DNA of 64,000 nt from CAVWDU01 sp963753815 (GTDB taxonomy: Bacteria > Pseudomonadota > Gammaproteobacteria > Pseudomonadales > Halieaceae), in assembly GCA_963753815.1 (NCBI GenBank), contig CAVWDU010000003.1, forward strand, positions 496,001 through 560,000, given 5' to 3'. Position numbers and translations under genes: made by a program. Below, one piece after another: positions 56,192 through 64,000 of the stretch. The notes under the pieces were generated by a model. That model was not told the origin of the DNA, did no database searches, and was given only the letters and a program-made list of their open reading frames with translations. Position 1 is the stretch's first letter; each line of letters begins with the position of its first letter.

Positions 56192-58447
56192 TCAACGGCT
56201 GCGTCCCAGCAGCGACTGCAACCAGCCGGCGACCGGCTGATCACTCCCCATGCAGCCGGTAGCTTTCACCGGCTCACTCCCGGCGACGAAGGGCAGCAGT
56301 TGCGCATCGCTGCAGCCCTGCGCCGTCAGCAGGCCGGTCGTGTCATCCACCCACCGCCTGTGCATACCGTCCGGCATCCGATAGCCCAGCGGTCGTCGGC
56401 TGGCCCGGGCCATGAAATGAGACCAGATACGCAGCGCGCCGCTGCTCCCGGTCAGGCCGGTCTTACCGTTGTCGTCGCGCCCTACCCAGGTGACGGCCAT
56501 CAGGTCGCCGCTGAAACCGGCAAACCATGAATCCCGGCCATCGTTGGTGGTGCCGGTTTTCCCGGCCACGTCGAAACCACTGTCCAGCTGGCGATAGACG
56601 CCGACGCCCGTGCCCTCGCGCACCACTTCTACCAACGCGTGGTGCAGCAGGTGCATCGCCTGCAGGCTGACCCGCCGGTCCATCAGCAGCTCGTAACGGC
56701 GCAGGGACTGCCCGCTGGCATCGACGATATCCCGGACGGCGCGCAGCGGCGTATTGAATCCCCCGGCGGCGATGGTCTGGTACATCGTCGCCATGGCGAG
56801 GGGCGAATACTCGCCCGCACCGAGTGTCACGGCCGGCACCCCGGGAACGCCGGCCGTCACCCCCAGCCGATCCAGCATGTCGACCACGGCCTCCACGCCC
56901 AGGTCCATCCCCAGGCGCGCGGTCGCGAGGTTATAGGAGTTCGCAAGCGACCGGTGCAGTAACACCCGTCCGTGGGACTTGCGATCAAAGTTGCGCGGCT
57001 GCCAGCGCTGCCCACCCGGACCGCCGACCGTCAGCGGCGTATCCTGCAGCAGCGTCGCCAGGGTATAGCGTTCGGGCTGCTCCAGAGCGGCCAGGTACAC
57101 GGCGGGTTTCAGCAGAGAACCGGCGGGACGCCGCGCATCCAGTGCCCGGTTGAACCCCGCATAGCGCACCTGCCTGCCACCCACCAGAGCCGCTATCTCT
57201 CCCGTATCGAGGCGCGTGACGACCGTGGCAGACTGCAACTCGCCGCCCGGGTCGAAGCCGTCCATGACCCGTGCCGTACTCTCCTCGAGCTGGCGCTGCA
57301 GGAGCGGGTCGAAGCCGGTGAAGATTCGCAGGCCATCGCGGGATAGATTCTCCGCCCGGTACTCCTCGGGCAACTGGCGACGCACGAGTTCGAGGAAGGC
57401 GGGGAAAGCGTTCAGTACAGTCCGCCTGCGAGCCAGGCCCAGCGGCATCGCCGACGCGACGGCCTGGTGCTCCGCTGAGATCACATCCGCTTCCGCCATG
57501 ATCGACAGCACCAGTTCCCGCCGGCGCCGTGCGCGCTCCGGATTACGCTCCGGGTTGAACAGTGACGGGCCCTTGATCATGCCGACCAGCAGCGCCTGTT
57601 GGTGCAGCCCCAGCGCGTGCAACGGCTGGTCGAAATAGTGCCGCGAAGCCAGCGCGAAGCCGTGGATCGAACGCGGGCCGTCCTGGCCGAGGTACACCTC
57701 GTTGATGTAGCTCTCGAGTATCTGTTCCTTGCTGTAATGCACCTCCAGCAGAACGGCCATCACCACCTCGATGAACTTGCGCACCAGCGTACGTTCCGGG
57801 CTGAGATAGTAATTTTTGACCAGCTGCTGGGTGATGGTGCTGCCGCCGGCCACCACCTGGCCGGAGCGCAGATTGCTCAGCGCGGCTCGCGCTATGCCAC
57901 TGACAGAGAACCCCCAGTGGCTGTAGAAGTCCCGGTCCTCCACCGCGAGCAGCGCTTCGATCATAGTGGGCGGCACCTCCTCGAGCTTCACCAGTATCCG
58001 GTCCTCTCCGTGGACGGGGTAGATACCGCCGATCTCGACCGGTTCGAGCCGCAGCAATGCCAGCGCCCGACCCGCGTCGGTGAGACCCGCGATGCGGCCC
58101 TGCGCGATGCGCAGACGCAGTGGACGCGCCGGTTCCCGCTCGTCGGGAAAGTGAAAACCACGGGTGTAGAGGTCGAAGGTACCGCCGTTACGGGAATACT
58201 CGCCCGGGCGCCGGGCCGAGCGAACCGACCGGTAACCAAGCAGCGACAACTCATAGGCGAGGTCATCGGGCGTCAGGGCTTTACCGGGGAACAGCTCCAG
58301 AGGCCTCGCGTACACCTTGGCCGGCATGTCCCACATCCTGTCGCTGAACGTGGCGGTGATACGGGCATCGAGGTATACCACGGCCAGCAGTGCCAGTACG
58401 CCGGCGGCCACCAGCAGTTTGAGCACCCAATGTGATGTTCTCAGCAT
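56192..58447 (-). CDS. mrcB: Penicillin-binding protein 1B (glycosyltransferase/transpeptidase)
   Basis: 751 aa class A PBP. One membrane helix near the N-terminus is followed by a UB2H-like region, the GT51 glycosyltransferase (LLAVEDRDFYSHWG and GGSTITQQLVKN) and the transpeptidase with SxxK as SLLK (in RPAGSLLKP), SxN as SYN and KTG as KTGTT. It polymerises and cross-links peptidoglycan. I chose the ATG at 58447; ATGs at 58498 and 58546 would add a cytoplasmic tail but overlap the divergent kinase region. None has a good ribosome site. It is paired with the lipoprotein gene downstream. Confidence 0.94.
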   Translation of the reverse strand: MLRTSHWVLKLLVAAGVLALLAVVYLDARITATFSDRMWDMPAKVYARPLELFPGKALTPDDLAYELSLLGYRSVRSARRPGEYSRNGGTFDLYTRGFHFPDEREPARPLRLRIAQGRIAGLTDAGRALALLRLEPVEIGGIYPVHGEDRILVKLEEVPPTMIEALLAVEDRDFYSHWGFSVSGIARAALSNLRSGQVVAGGSTITQQLVKNYYLSPERTLVRKFIEVVMAVLLEVHYSKEQILESYINEVYLGQDGPRSIHGFALASRHYFDQPLHALGLHQQALLVGMIKGPSLFNPERNPERARRRRELVLSIMAEADVISAEHQAVASAMPLGLARRRTVLNAFPAFLELVRRQLPEEYRAENLSRDGLRIFTGFDPLLQRQLEESTARVMDGFDPGGELQSATVVTRLDTGEIAALVGGRQVRYAGFNRALDARRPAGSLLKPAVYLAALEQPERYTLATLLQDTPLTVGGPGGQRWQPRNFDRKSHGRVLLHRSLANSYNLATARLGMDLGVEAVVDMLDRLGVTAGVPGVPAVTLGAGEYSPLAMATMYQTIAAGGFNTPLRAVRDIVDASGQSLRRYELLMDRRVSLQAMHLLHHALVEVVREGTGVGVYRQLDSGFDVAGKTGTTNDGRDSWFAGFSGDLMAVTWVGRDDNGKTGLTGSSGALRIWSHFMARASRRPLGYRMPDGMHRRWVDDTTGLLTAQGCSDAQLLPFVAGSEPVKATGCMGSDQPVAGWLQSLLGRSR

Positions 58448-58532
58448 GGCGAGGGAGTTTACCGCAGCCGCACTTTCAATTGGCGACGGGATGCGCATAA
58501 TATCGGTCCGCAACGGACGAATAGAGACGCGC

Positions 58533-59534
58533 ATGAAGAAATACAAAGCCTACGGCCTGGGCGCCGCCCTGGTCGACACCGAGATCAAGGTGCAGGACGC
58601 CGAGCTCAAGGCGATGCAGGTTGATAAGGGCGTGATGACGCTGGTAGACCAGGCACGCCAGTCGGAGCTGCTGGGCCACCTCGAGGGGCACATGGTGAAA
58701 GCGAACCACGCCAGCGGCGGCAGCGCGGGCAACTCCATGATCGCCGTCGCCCAGTTCGGGGCACCGGCGTTCATGAGCTGTAAGGTCGCGGCCGACCCGG
58801 ACGGCGATATCTACATCGCCGACCTCGAAGCGGCCGGCGTCGATCACTGCCTCAACGGTAACCGCACTCACGGCGTTACCGGCAAATGCCTGGTACTGGT
58901 CTCACCCGATGCCGAACGCAGCATGAATACCTACCTCGGTGTCAGTGAATCCTTCTCCGTCGACCAGCTCGACGAGACAGCTATCGCCAGCTCGGAGTAC
59001 GTGTATATCGAGGGTTACCTGGTCACCTCGCCCACGGGTCGTGCGGCCGCCGTGCGAGCGCGGGAGGTCGCCGAATCTGCCGGCGTGAAGACCTCGCTCA
59101 GTTTTTCCGACCCCGGCATGGTGGAGTTTTTCCGCGACGGTATGGAGGAGATCGTCGGGTCGGGGGTCGACCTGTTGTTCTGCAACGAGGCGGAAGCAAA
59201 AGGCTGGGCCGATACCGAGGACCTCGACGTCGCCGTGGAACGTCTCAAAGGGACGGCGCGGCAGTTCGCGGTCACCCTCGGCGCAGACGGCGCGTTGACC
59301 TGGGACGGTGAGGCCCTGGCCGAGATCCCGCCCCATCGGGTCCAGGCAGTGGATACCAATGGTGCGGGTGACATGTTCGCGGGCGCCTTTCTCTACGCGC
59401 TCTCGCGCGGCGAGGACTTCCCGACCGCGGGTCGGTTTTCCAGCCTCGCCGCGGGCAAGGTCGTGTCCCAGTACGGCCCCAGGCTGTCGGCAGCTGATTA
59501 TCCCGCGTTACGTCGCGAATTTTTCGGGGACTGA
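58533..59534 (+). CDS. Adenosine kinase, PfkB family
   Basis: 333 aa. It has the PfkB layout: substrate-binding GGSAGNSMIAVAQFGA (about residues 62-77) and the C-terminal catalytic DTNGAGDMFAGAF with the Asp base. Among PfkB kinases the sequence fits the bacterial adenosine kinase group, which phosphorylates adenosine to AMP; other nucleoside or sugar kinases cannot be excluded. The ATG at 58533 follows GAGACG. It is divergent from mrcB and convergent to polB. Confidence 0.85.
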   Translation: MKKYKAYGLGAALVDTEIKVQDAELKAMQVDKGVMTLVDQARQSELLGHLEGHMVKANHASGGSAGNSMIAVAQFGAPAFMSCKVAADPDGDIYIADLEAAGVDHCLNGNRTHGVTGKCLVLVSPDAERSMNTYLGVSESFSVDQLDETAIASSEYVYIEGYLVTSPTGRAAAVRAREVAESAGVKTSLSFSDPGMVEFFRDGMEEIVGSGVDLLFCNEAEAKGWADTEDLDVAVERLKGTARQFAVTLGADGALTWDGEALAEIPPHRVQAVDTNGAGDMFAGAFLYALSRGEDFPTAGRFSSLAAGKVVSQYGPRLSAADYPALRREFFGD

Positions 59535-59561
59535 CGCGCCGGACCGCCCCCCGGGCGGTGC

Positions 59562-61913
59562 TCAAAACAGGTCGATCTGCCGCCCCGTGATCGCATCGAA
59601 CGAGGTGCCGACGAAGCCGAGAATCCCGTCGGCGACCGGCTGCAACTGACGGTCGACGTAGTGCTGGTAATCGAGGGGGGCCTGCGCGCAGTCGGCGGGT
59701 TCGGGCCCCATGGTGGTGATGACGTACTCCACCCAGTCCCCTCGGGAAGTCACCGGCAGGTCGCGCTCCCGCCCAAGCCGCGCCGCCTGGACGTGGGGCG
59801 GCACGGCCCGCTGGTATTCATCCAGGCGCCTTCGCAGCCGTTTCCGATAGACCAGCTCGGTGTCCATCTCGCCGGCGAGCAGCGCGCCGACCTGCTGGCG
59901 GATATAGTCCTCGAACGGCTGGTGCAGGAACACGCGGCGGTAGAGTTCCTCCTGGAAACCCCGTGCCAACCGGGTCCAGTCCGTGCGCACATTTTCCAGG
60001 CCCTTGAAGACCACCCGCTCGCCGCCCGCCGCAGCCACCACGCCGGCATAGCGCTTCTTGCTACCCTTGTCCGACCCCCTGACCGTGGGCATCAGAAATC
60101 GCCGAAAGTGGGTCTCGAACTGCAGTTCCAAACCGCTTGCGAGGTTGAACTCCCGCCGCAGCACATCATTCCACCAGGTGTTAAGTTCGCTCTCAAGCTG
60201 CTCTCCGGCGGCCACCGCGTCGGCGTCGCAGCCGGCGTCGCGAATCCACACGAAAACCGAATCGGTATCGCCGTAAATGACCCGGTGGCCCAACGTTTCT
60301 ATACGGTCGCGGGTGCGCTTCAGAATATCGTGGCCGCGACGGGTAATCGACGTCGCCAGCCGGGCGTCGAAGAAGCGGCAACCGGGCGAGCCCAGCACAC
60401 CGTAAAACGAGTTCATGATGATCTTGATGGCCTGGGACAGCGCACGGTCGTCGGCGTTTCGTGCTTCGTCACGGCGTCGCCAGAGGACGTTGATCAGTTC
60501 CGGGAGGATCGCGCCCTCGCGCGCGAACCGCGCGCCCAGGAAGCCGGGAATGCAGGCCGCCGCATCATCGTGCCCCGCCAGGCCCAGCGCCAGGCCCAGC
60601 GGATCGATATGAAACGTCCGGATGATACTCGGGTACAGGCTCTTGAAATCCAGCACCAGCACGTGATCGTAAAGTCCGGGCAGGGACTCGAGCACGAATC
60701 CCCCCGGGCTCGCCTGCTGGTCGCTACTGGCATTCGGCGCCACGTATCCGCGGCGGTGAAGGCGCGGCAGGTAGAGGTTGTCAAAAGAGGCGACCGAACC
60801 GCCCATGCGATCCAGCGCCAGCCCGGTCATTGCGCTGCGGGCAACGGCGAAGTCCAGCAGCCCCGCGTGCCTGAAGACCTCGCTGACCAGCTCGCAGTCG
60901 CGCAGGTTGTAACGCGCAAGTGCCGCCTTGTCGGTACGGAACAACGATTCGATTTCGACGCCGCGGCCGCTGCCCTTGAGGAGCTTTCCGGTGCCCAGCA
61001 GCTCGCGGGACACATTCTCCAGCGAATAGCTCTCAAACCGGTAGAATGCCGCCTTCAGCAGTTCGATGCCGTCCAGCAAGACCCGGCCGCCGAGTCGCGC
61101 GGTATGCCTTTCACCATCGTCCAGCGCCCGCCAGTAGATGCCGCCGCCCGCTCTTCCCAGGCGCAGACCGACGCCCAGCTGATCGGCCAGGCGCTGCAGG
61201 TACCAGGCGTCGAAGTTCACGACGTTCCAGCCGATCAGCACATCGGGGTCGAAGGATTCGATCCACCGCAGGAAAGCAGTAAGCGCCTCACGTTGGTCGC
61301 TACAGCTTATGACGTAATCCTGGTCGGCTCCCTCGCCCACCATGAACACCCGGCGCACCTGTTCACCGCCCGCCTCGCCGACCGCGGCGATAGAATAGAG
61401 CTCCAGACCGCGCATCGCCGTTTCGATATCGAAGGACACGACTCGCAGCTCGGGCCGATAGTCGCCGCCGCGAAGCTCCGCACCGATCATCTCGAGGAAG
61501 CCCCCGCGTGGCCGCGCCTTGCCATGAATCCGCGCGCCGCCGGTGACGAAGCGTTCCATCAGGAAGCGATCGGCCGGGTTGATATCGGCCTCGAGCGGCA
61601 CCAGGCCGGCATCGGTCAGCTGCTGGGCGGCGCGACGCGCCTGGCGGTGACTGTCGAAATAACAGGCCGAGACCGGCTGCATGCTGAAATCGAGAAGGTC
61701 GAGCGGCTGCGGGCGCCAGCCCGGCTGCTCGCCGAGCACGGAGCGGGCCCGATCGATATCGCCCTGTTGCAGGAAGAACACACTGCTCTGCCGAGGTAAG
61801 ACAACCCGCAGCGGGCCGGAACCGGTGCTGAACCAGAACTCCAGCTCCACCCCGGTTGCCGTGTCGCGCCACTGGCGCGACAACAGGAAGCCTTCCAACG
61901 TCAGCTCCGTCAC
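59562..61913 (-). CDS. polB: DNA polymerase II (family B)
   Basis: 783 aa, E. coli Pol II length. The N-terminal half has the 3'-5' exonuclease (Exo I VSFDIETAM, Exo II region NVVNFDAWYL). The polymerase has DFKSLYPSIIRTF (motif A), KIIMNSFYGVLGSPGC (motif B) and YGDTDSVF (motif C). It acts in replication restart and damage bypass, usually under LexA. I did not find a clear SOS box in the 97-bp gap to the divergent pentapeptide gene. The start is a GTG at 61913. Confidence 0.96.
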   Translation of the reverse strand: MTELTLEGFLLSRQWRDTATGVELEFWFSTGSGPLRVVLPRQSSVFFLQQGDIDRARSVLGEQPGWRPQPLDLLDFSMQPVSACYFDSHRQARRAAQQLTDAGLVPLEADINPADRFLMERFVTGGARIHGKARPRGGFLEMIGAELRGGDYRPELRVVSFDIETAMRGLELYSIAAVGEAGGEQVRRVFMVGEGADQDYVISCSDQREALTAFLRWIESFDPDVLIGWNVVNFDAWYLQRLADQLGVGLRLGRAGGGIYWRALDDGERHTARLGGRVLLDGIELLKAAFYRFESYSLENVSRELLGTGKLLKGSGRGVEIESLFRTDKAALARYNLRDCELVSEVFRHAGLLDFAVARSAMTGLALDRMGGSVASFDNLYLPRLHRRGYVAPNASSDQQASPGGFVLESLPGLYDHVLVLDFKSLYPSIIRTFHIDPLGLALGLAGHDDAAACIPGFLGARFAREGAILPELINVLWRRRDEARNADDRALSQAIKIIMNSFYGVLGSPGCRFFDARLATSITRRGHDILKRTRDRIETLGHRVIYGDTDSVFVWIRDAGCDADAVAAGEQLESELNTWWNDVLRREFNLASGLELQFETHFRRFLMPTVRGSDKGSKKRYAGVVAAAGGERVVFKGLENVRTDWTRLARGFQEELYRRVFLHQPFEDYIRQQVGALLAGEMDTELVYRKRLRRRLDEYQRAVPPHVQAARLGRERDLPVTSRGDWVEYVITTMGPEPADCAQAPLDYQHYVDRQLQPVADGILGFVGTSFDAITGRQIDLF

Positions 61914-62010
61914 CGTATTCCACCCTGCAATGGTCTTTCCCGAAACACCGGTTCTGGCTTATCCTGTTGCCCCGCGCAACTTCCCGCCCAGCGGATCAGG
62001 ATAGCAATTC

Positions 62011-62352
62011 ATGAGCAAACCCGTCATCAAGCAGGACCCCCTCTATCGGTTGTTGCGCAATGAAGACATCAAGGGCTTCAACGAACAGCGGGACAAGCTG
62101 GATTGCAGCGAGCTCAGCAGCGGCGACTACCGGGGACGCGACCTGCGCAATATGAACGCAGCGGGCCTGGACTTCAGCAACTCGTATTTCCGCAACAGTG
62201 ACCTGAGCGGCATCGACTTCCGCGAAACCAATCTCGAGGGCGCCAGCCTGCTGGATGCCAAGCTCTCCGGCACCTACTTCCCGGAGGAGCTGACCGCGGA
62301 AGAAATCAGGCTATCCCTAGACACCGGAACCCGGCTGCGCTACCGCCGCTGA
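62011..62352 (+). CDS. Small pentapeptide-repeat protein
   Basis: 113 aa. A central stretch of six or so A(D/N)LXX-type units (SGDYRGRDLRNMNAAGLDF ... RNSDLSGIDFRETNLEGASL, about residues 37-85) forms a right-handed quadrilateral beta-helix. No signal or membrane segment. Function unknown; some family members protect gyrase, but this one is too short to suggest that. ATG with a GGA ten bases upstream. Divergent from polB. Confidence 0.85.
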   Translation: MSKPVIKQDPLYRLLRNEDIKGFNEQRDKLDCSELSSGDYRGRDLRNMNAAGLDFSNSYFRNSDLSGIDFRETNLEGASLLDAKLSGTYFPEELTAEEIRLSLDTGTRLRYRR

Positions 62353-62656
62353 CAGGCGTCATTGCCGCGATCCTCGCCGGCCGCACCTCGCCGGCCGCAC
62401 CTCGCCGGCCGCACCTCGCCGGCCGCAGATTCGAACCCATGCCGATAGACAATAAGCGCGATAATGCGTTCAGGGGGCGTCTGGCGGCATGGACGCCGCC
62501 AGCGAGGCGGTACAAGGACGTACGCTTTTTGCCGTCCCCCGGACAGCGTTATCGCGCTCTTGTCCGCTCGATGACCGCACCTCCCCGGCGGCACCACGTC
62601 GGCAGCACTGCACACGTCGGCAGCACGTCAGCAGGACCTGGCCAGCTTGCGGTGGT
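62353..62656. other. 304-bp repeat-rich GC region without a gene
   Basis: Between the convergent pentapeptide and DUF2333 genes. It contains the four-unit 14-bp array (62372-62427) and two exact copies of CACGTCGGCAGCAC 18 bp apart (62596-62609, 62614-62627). The short frames here only reflect the repeats. No terminator was identified. Confidence 0.6.
62372..62427. repeat. Four exact 14-bp repeats, copy B
   Basis: CCTCGCCGGCCGCA four times in a row with no mismatch. Read on the other strand and rotated, the unit is AGGTGCGGCCGGCG, one base different from the unit at 20145-20172. Confidence 0.95.
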
Positions 62657-63682
62657 TCAACCCCGCGCCAGCAGCTCCCGGAGATCAATGATTGCCGCAT
62701 TGGCCCGACTGATATAGGAGGCCATCACCAGCGAGTGGTTGGCCCAGAACCCGAAGCCGGTGCCGTTGAGGATCATCGGGCTCCAGATCTGGTCCTGGGT
62801 GCTCTCCAGCTCGCGGATGATCTGCTGCAGACTCACCCTCGCGTTCTTTTTCCGCAGCACCTCGGCGAAGTCCACTTCGGCGGCACGCAGCAGAAGGATG
62901 AGGGCCCAGGAGCCTCCGCGGGCGGCGAAAAACACGTCGTCGATCTCCGTCCAGGGCGTCTGGATCATGCGCTCGGCGGGGGTCTGCGTCGACTGGGTCG
63001 CACTGGCGTCGCCGGCCAGGTCCGTATTCAAACGGCGCTGGCCAACGCTGGCACTCAGCCGTTGCGAGAGGCTGCCGAGCCGCGTCTCCACCGTCGCCAG
63101 CCAGTAGCTCAGGTTGTCGGCGCGGGCGTAGAACTGGGCGTCCGGTTGGGTCTCATCGGACAGCCGACGGAAATAGTTCCTCGTGTATTTCAGGCCCTTA
63201 CGGTATTCCGACTCCGAGGCGGGGAGTATCCAGCTGTCGGTGTTGAAATTGTAGCGGGGTTCGGCGGCGGCCAGGTCCGGGTCTTCCGTCGATTGTGACT
63301 GCGAGCGGCTGTAGGCCTCGCGCATGGCGCGCGCGGCATCGCGCACCTGGATGAGGGCTCCGTACTCCCACCAAGGCATGTTGTCCAGCCACAGGCCGGG
63401 CGGGAAACGGTCGTTCTTGATGAAGCCGCCGGGTTTCTCAAGCAGGGTTTCGACGATACCCATCAATGTCGCGGTGGTGACGGAGCCGGTGACCACGGTA
63501 CCGCCATCCTCTGCGGCGTACCGCGCGGCCCGTTCCCCGACATCGAAGGGCTTCGGAGTCATGCTCCAGTAGATACCGAGCAGCACCGCCACCAACAGGT
63601 AGATAACGAGAGCGACGAGGACGCCCCTGACGATACTGTGCTGTGGCATGAAGTCCCTCAGGGTGTTGATGAATCCCGCCAT
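62657..63682 (-). CDS. DUF2333 family membrane-anchored protein
   Basis: 341 aa. A single helix near the N-terminus (about residues 17-38) anchors a large, mostly helical periplasmic domain. Family features: DNMPWWEYGALIQVRDAARAMR and the Arg-rich GGSWALILLLRAAEVDF block near the end. DUF2333 proteins are widespread in marine gammaproteobacteria and have no known function. On the same strand as, and 75 bp after, the copper chaperone gene. Confidence 0.88.
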   Translation of the reverse strand: MAGFINTLRDFMPQHSIVRGVLVALVIYLLVAVLLGIYWSMTPKPFDVGERAARYAAEDGGTVVTGSVTTATLMGIVETLLEKPGGFIKNDRFPPGLWLDNMPWWEYGALIQVRDAARAMREAYSRSQSQSTEDPDLAAAEPRYNFNTDSWILPASESEYRKGLKYTRNYFRRLSDETQPDAQFYARADNLSYWLATVETRLGSLSQRLSASVGQRRLNTDLAGDASATQSTQTPAERMIQTPWTEIDDVFFAARGGSWALILLLRAAEVDFAEVLRKKNARVSLQQIIRELESTQDQIWSPMILNGTGFGFWANHSLVMASYISRANAAIIDLRELLARG

Positions 63683-63757
63683 ATCAGATCTGCCTCCATT
63701 GGGTGAAAATGCCCGCCTTGCAAGGAGCGAGCTGCCGCCGCCTCCCGTTCCCGCACG

Positions 63758-64000
63758 TCAAGACGGTGGGTGGTGCCTGTGTGCGTCACTGGCGGACGTC
63801 CCCGCGTCACGCTGGACGGGAGCCGACGCACAGGCCGGCGGCCGGTCCGCGATTTCCAGGCACACACTGACCCGCTCCCCGACCGCTGGCACCCGCTGCA
63901 GGTCCATCAGCATCAGATGCAGCCCGCCGGGGCTGAACGCTACCCGGGCCCCGGCCGGGACCGGCAGTTCGGCAACCGGCTCCATGCGCATCATGCCGTC
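63758..64000 (-). CDS. PCu(A)C copper chaperone, C-terminal part (partial)
   Basis: The 5' end is beyond the right edge. The 80 visible codons give the end of the PCu(A)C domain: DGMMRMEPVAELPVPAG, then FSPGGLHLMLMDL with the His and Met residues of the Cu(I) site. This periplasmic protein delivers copper to cytochrome oxidase. The tail after VCLEIADRP is extended, Ala/Ser/His-rich and ends in paired histidines, which could add a metal site or be a degenerate end. Confidence 0.88.
   Translation of the reverse strand, partial: DGMMRMEPVAELPVPAGARVAFSPGGLHLMLMDLQRVPAVGERVSVCLEIADRPPACASAPVQRDAGTSASDAHRHHPPS

Noticed and set aside
59661..61799. 712-codon open frame on the plus strand opposite DNA polymerase II
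   Set aside because: It is the mirror frame of a strongly conserved polB with all catalytic motifs; long antisense frames are normal at this GC content and it has no motif of its own.
61914..62010. LexA/SOS box upstream of polB
   Set aside because: I looked for the CTG-N10-CAG pattern in the gap and found no convincing match.

Overview
The window is a GC-rich chromosomal segment from a gammaproteobacterium. The main evidence is a fused nuoCD gene inside a 13-gene E. coli-type complex I operon, full-length 16S and 23S genes of gammaproteobacterial type, and the block argC / erpA / anmK / M23 peptidase / tyrS / rRNA operon, which I recall in much the same order in Pseudomonas. A TonB receptor-sulfatase pair and a Baeyer-Villiger monooxygenase suggest a free-living, probably marine heterotroph of the Cellvibrionales/Halieaceae kind. 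That last placement is inference only.

Layout. 1-2038: end of zwf, pgl and a convergent iron alcohol dehydrogenase. 2488-17635: nuoA-N, mostly with 1-8 bp gene overlaps, broken once by a 200-bp gap holding a MITE-like inverted-repeat element, and followed by a CBS-domain protein. 17760-20093: tex. 20234-26326: a minus-strand run of secreted hydrolase, monooxygenase, small secreted protein, membrane protein, EF-hand protein and lipoprotein. 27034-33204: a complete rRNA operon on the minus strand (promoter, leader, 16S, tRNA-Ile, tRNA-Ala, 23S, 5S, terminator). 33516-40265: tyrS, cell-wall metallopeptidase, anmK, DsrE-like protein, erpA, DUF6776, argC. 40362-45517: ClC channel and the heme genes hemJ, hemL, hemB plus a small secreted protein. 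45527-50168: Nudix hydrolase, ModF-like double ABC ATPase, Nei glycosylase, HNH protein, AraC regulator. 50155-55680: sulfatase, TonB receptor, exported methyltransferase-like protein, SDR. 55782-64000: LpoP-like lipoprotein with PBP1b, adenosine kinase, DNA polymerase II, pentapeptide protein, DUF2333 and a partial copper chaperone.

The most unusual structures are not protein genes. (1) The 23S gene carries a ~150-nt intervening sequence where E. coli has the tip of helix 45. It is built as an outer near-perfect stem plus an inner, perfect 24-nt inverted repeat that looks like a mobile palindrome, so the 23S rRNA is probably cut in two. (2) A 30-bp copy of the 3' end of tRNA-Ala, including CCA and flank, lies 104 bp from the real gene in an enlarged tRNA-23S spacer. 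(3) An array of ten 8-bp GATC-containing units ends five bases before a TATAAT box between nudix and the ABC gene. (4) Two arrays of almost the same 14-bp GGCCGGC unit occur 42 kb apart in opposite orientation. No CRISPR array, prophage, complete insertion sequence or classical defence system was seen.
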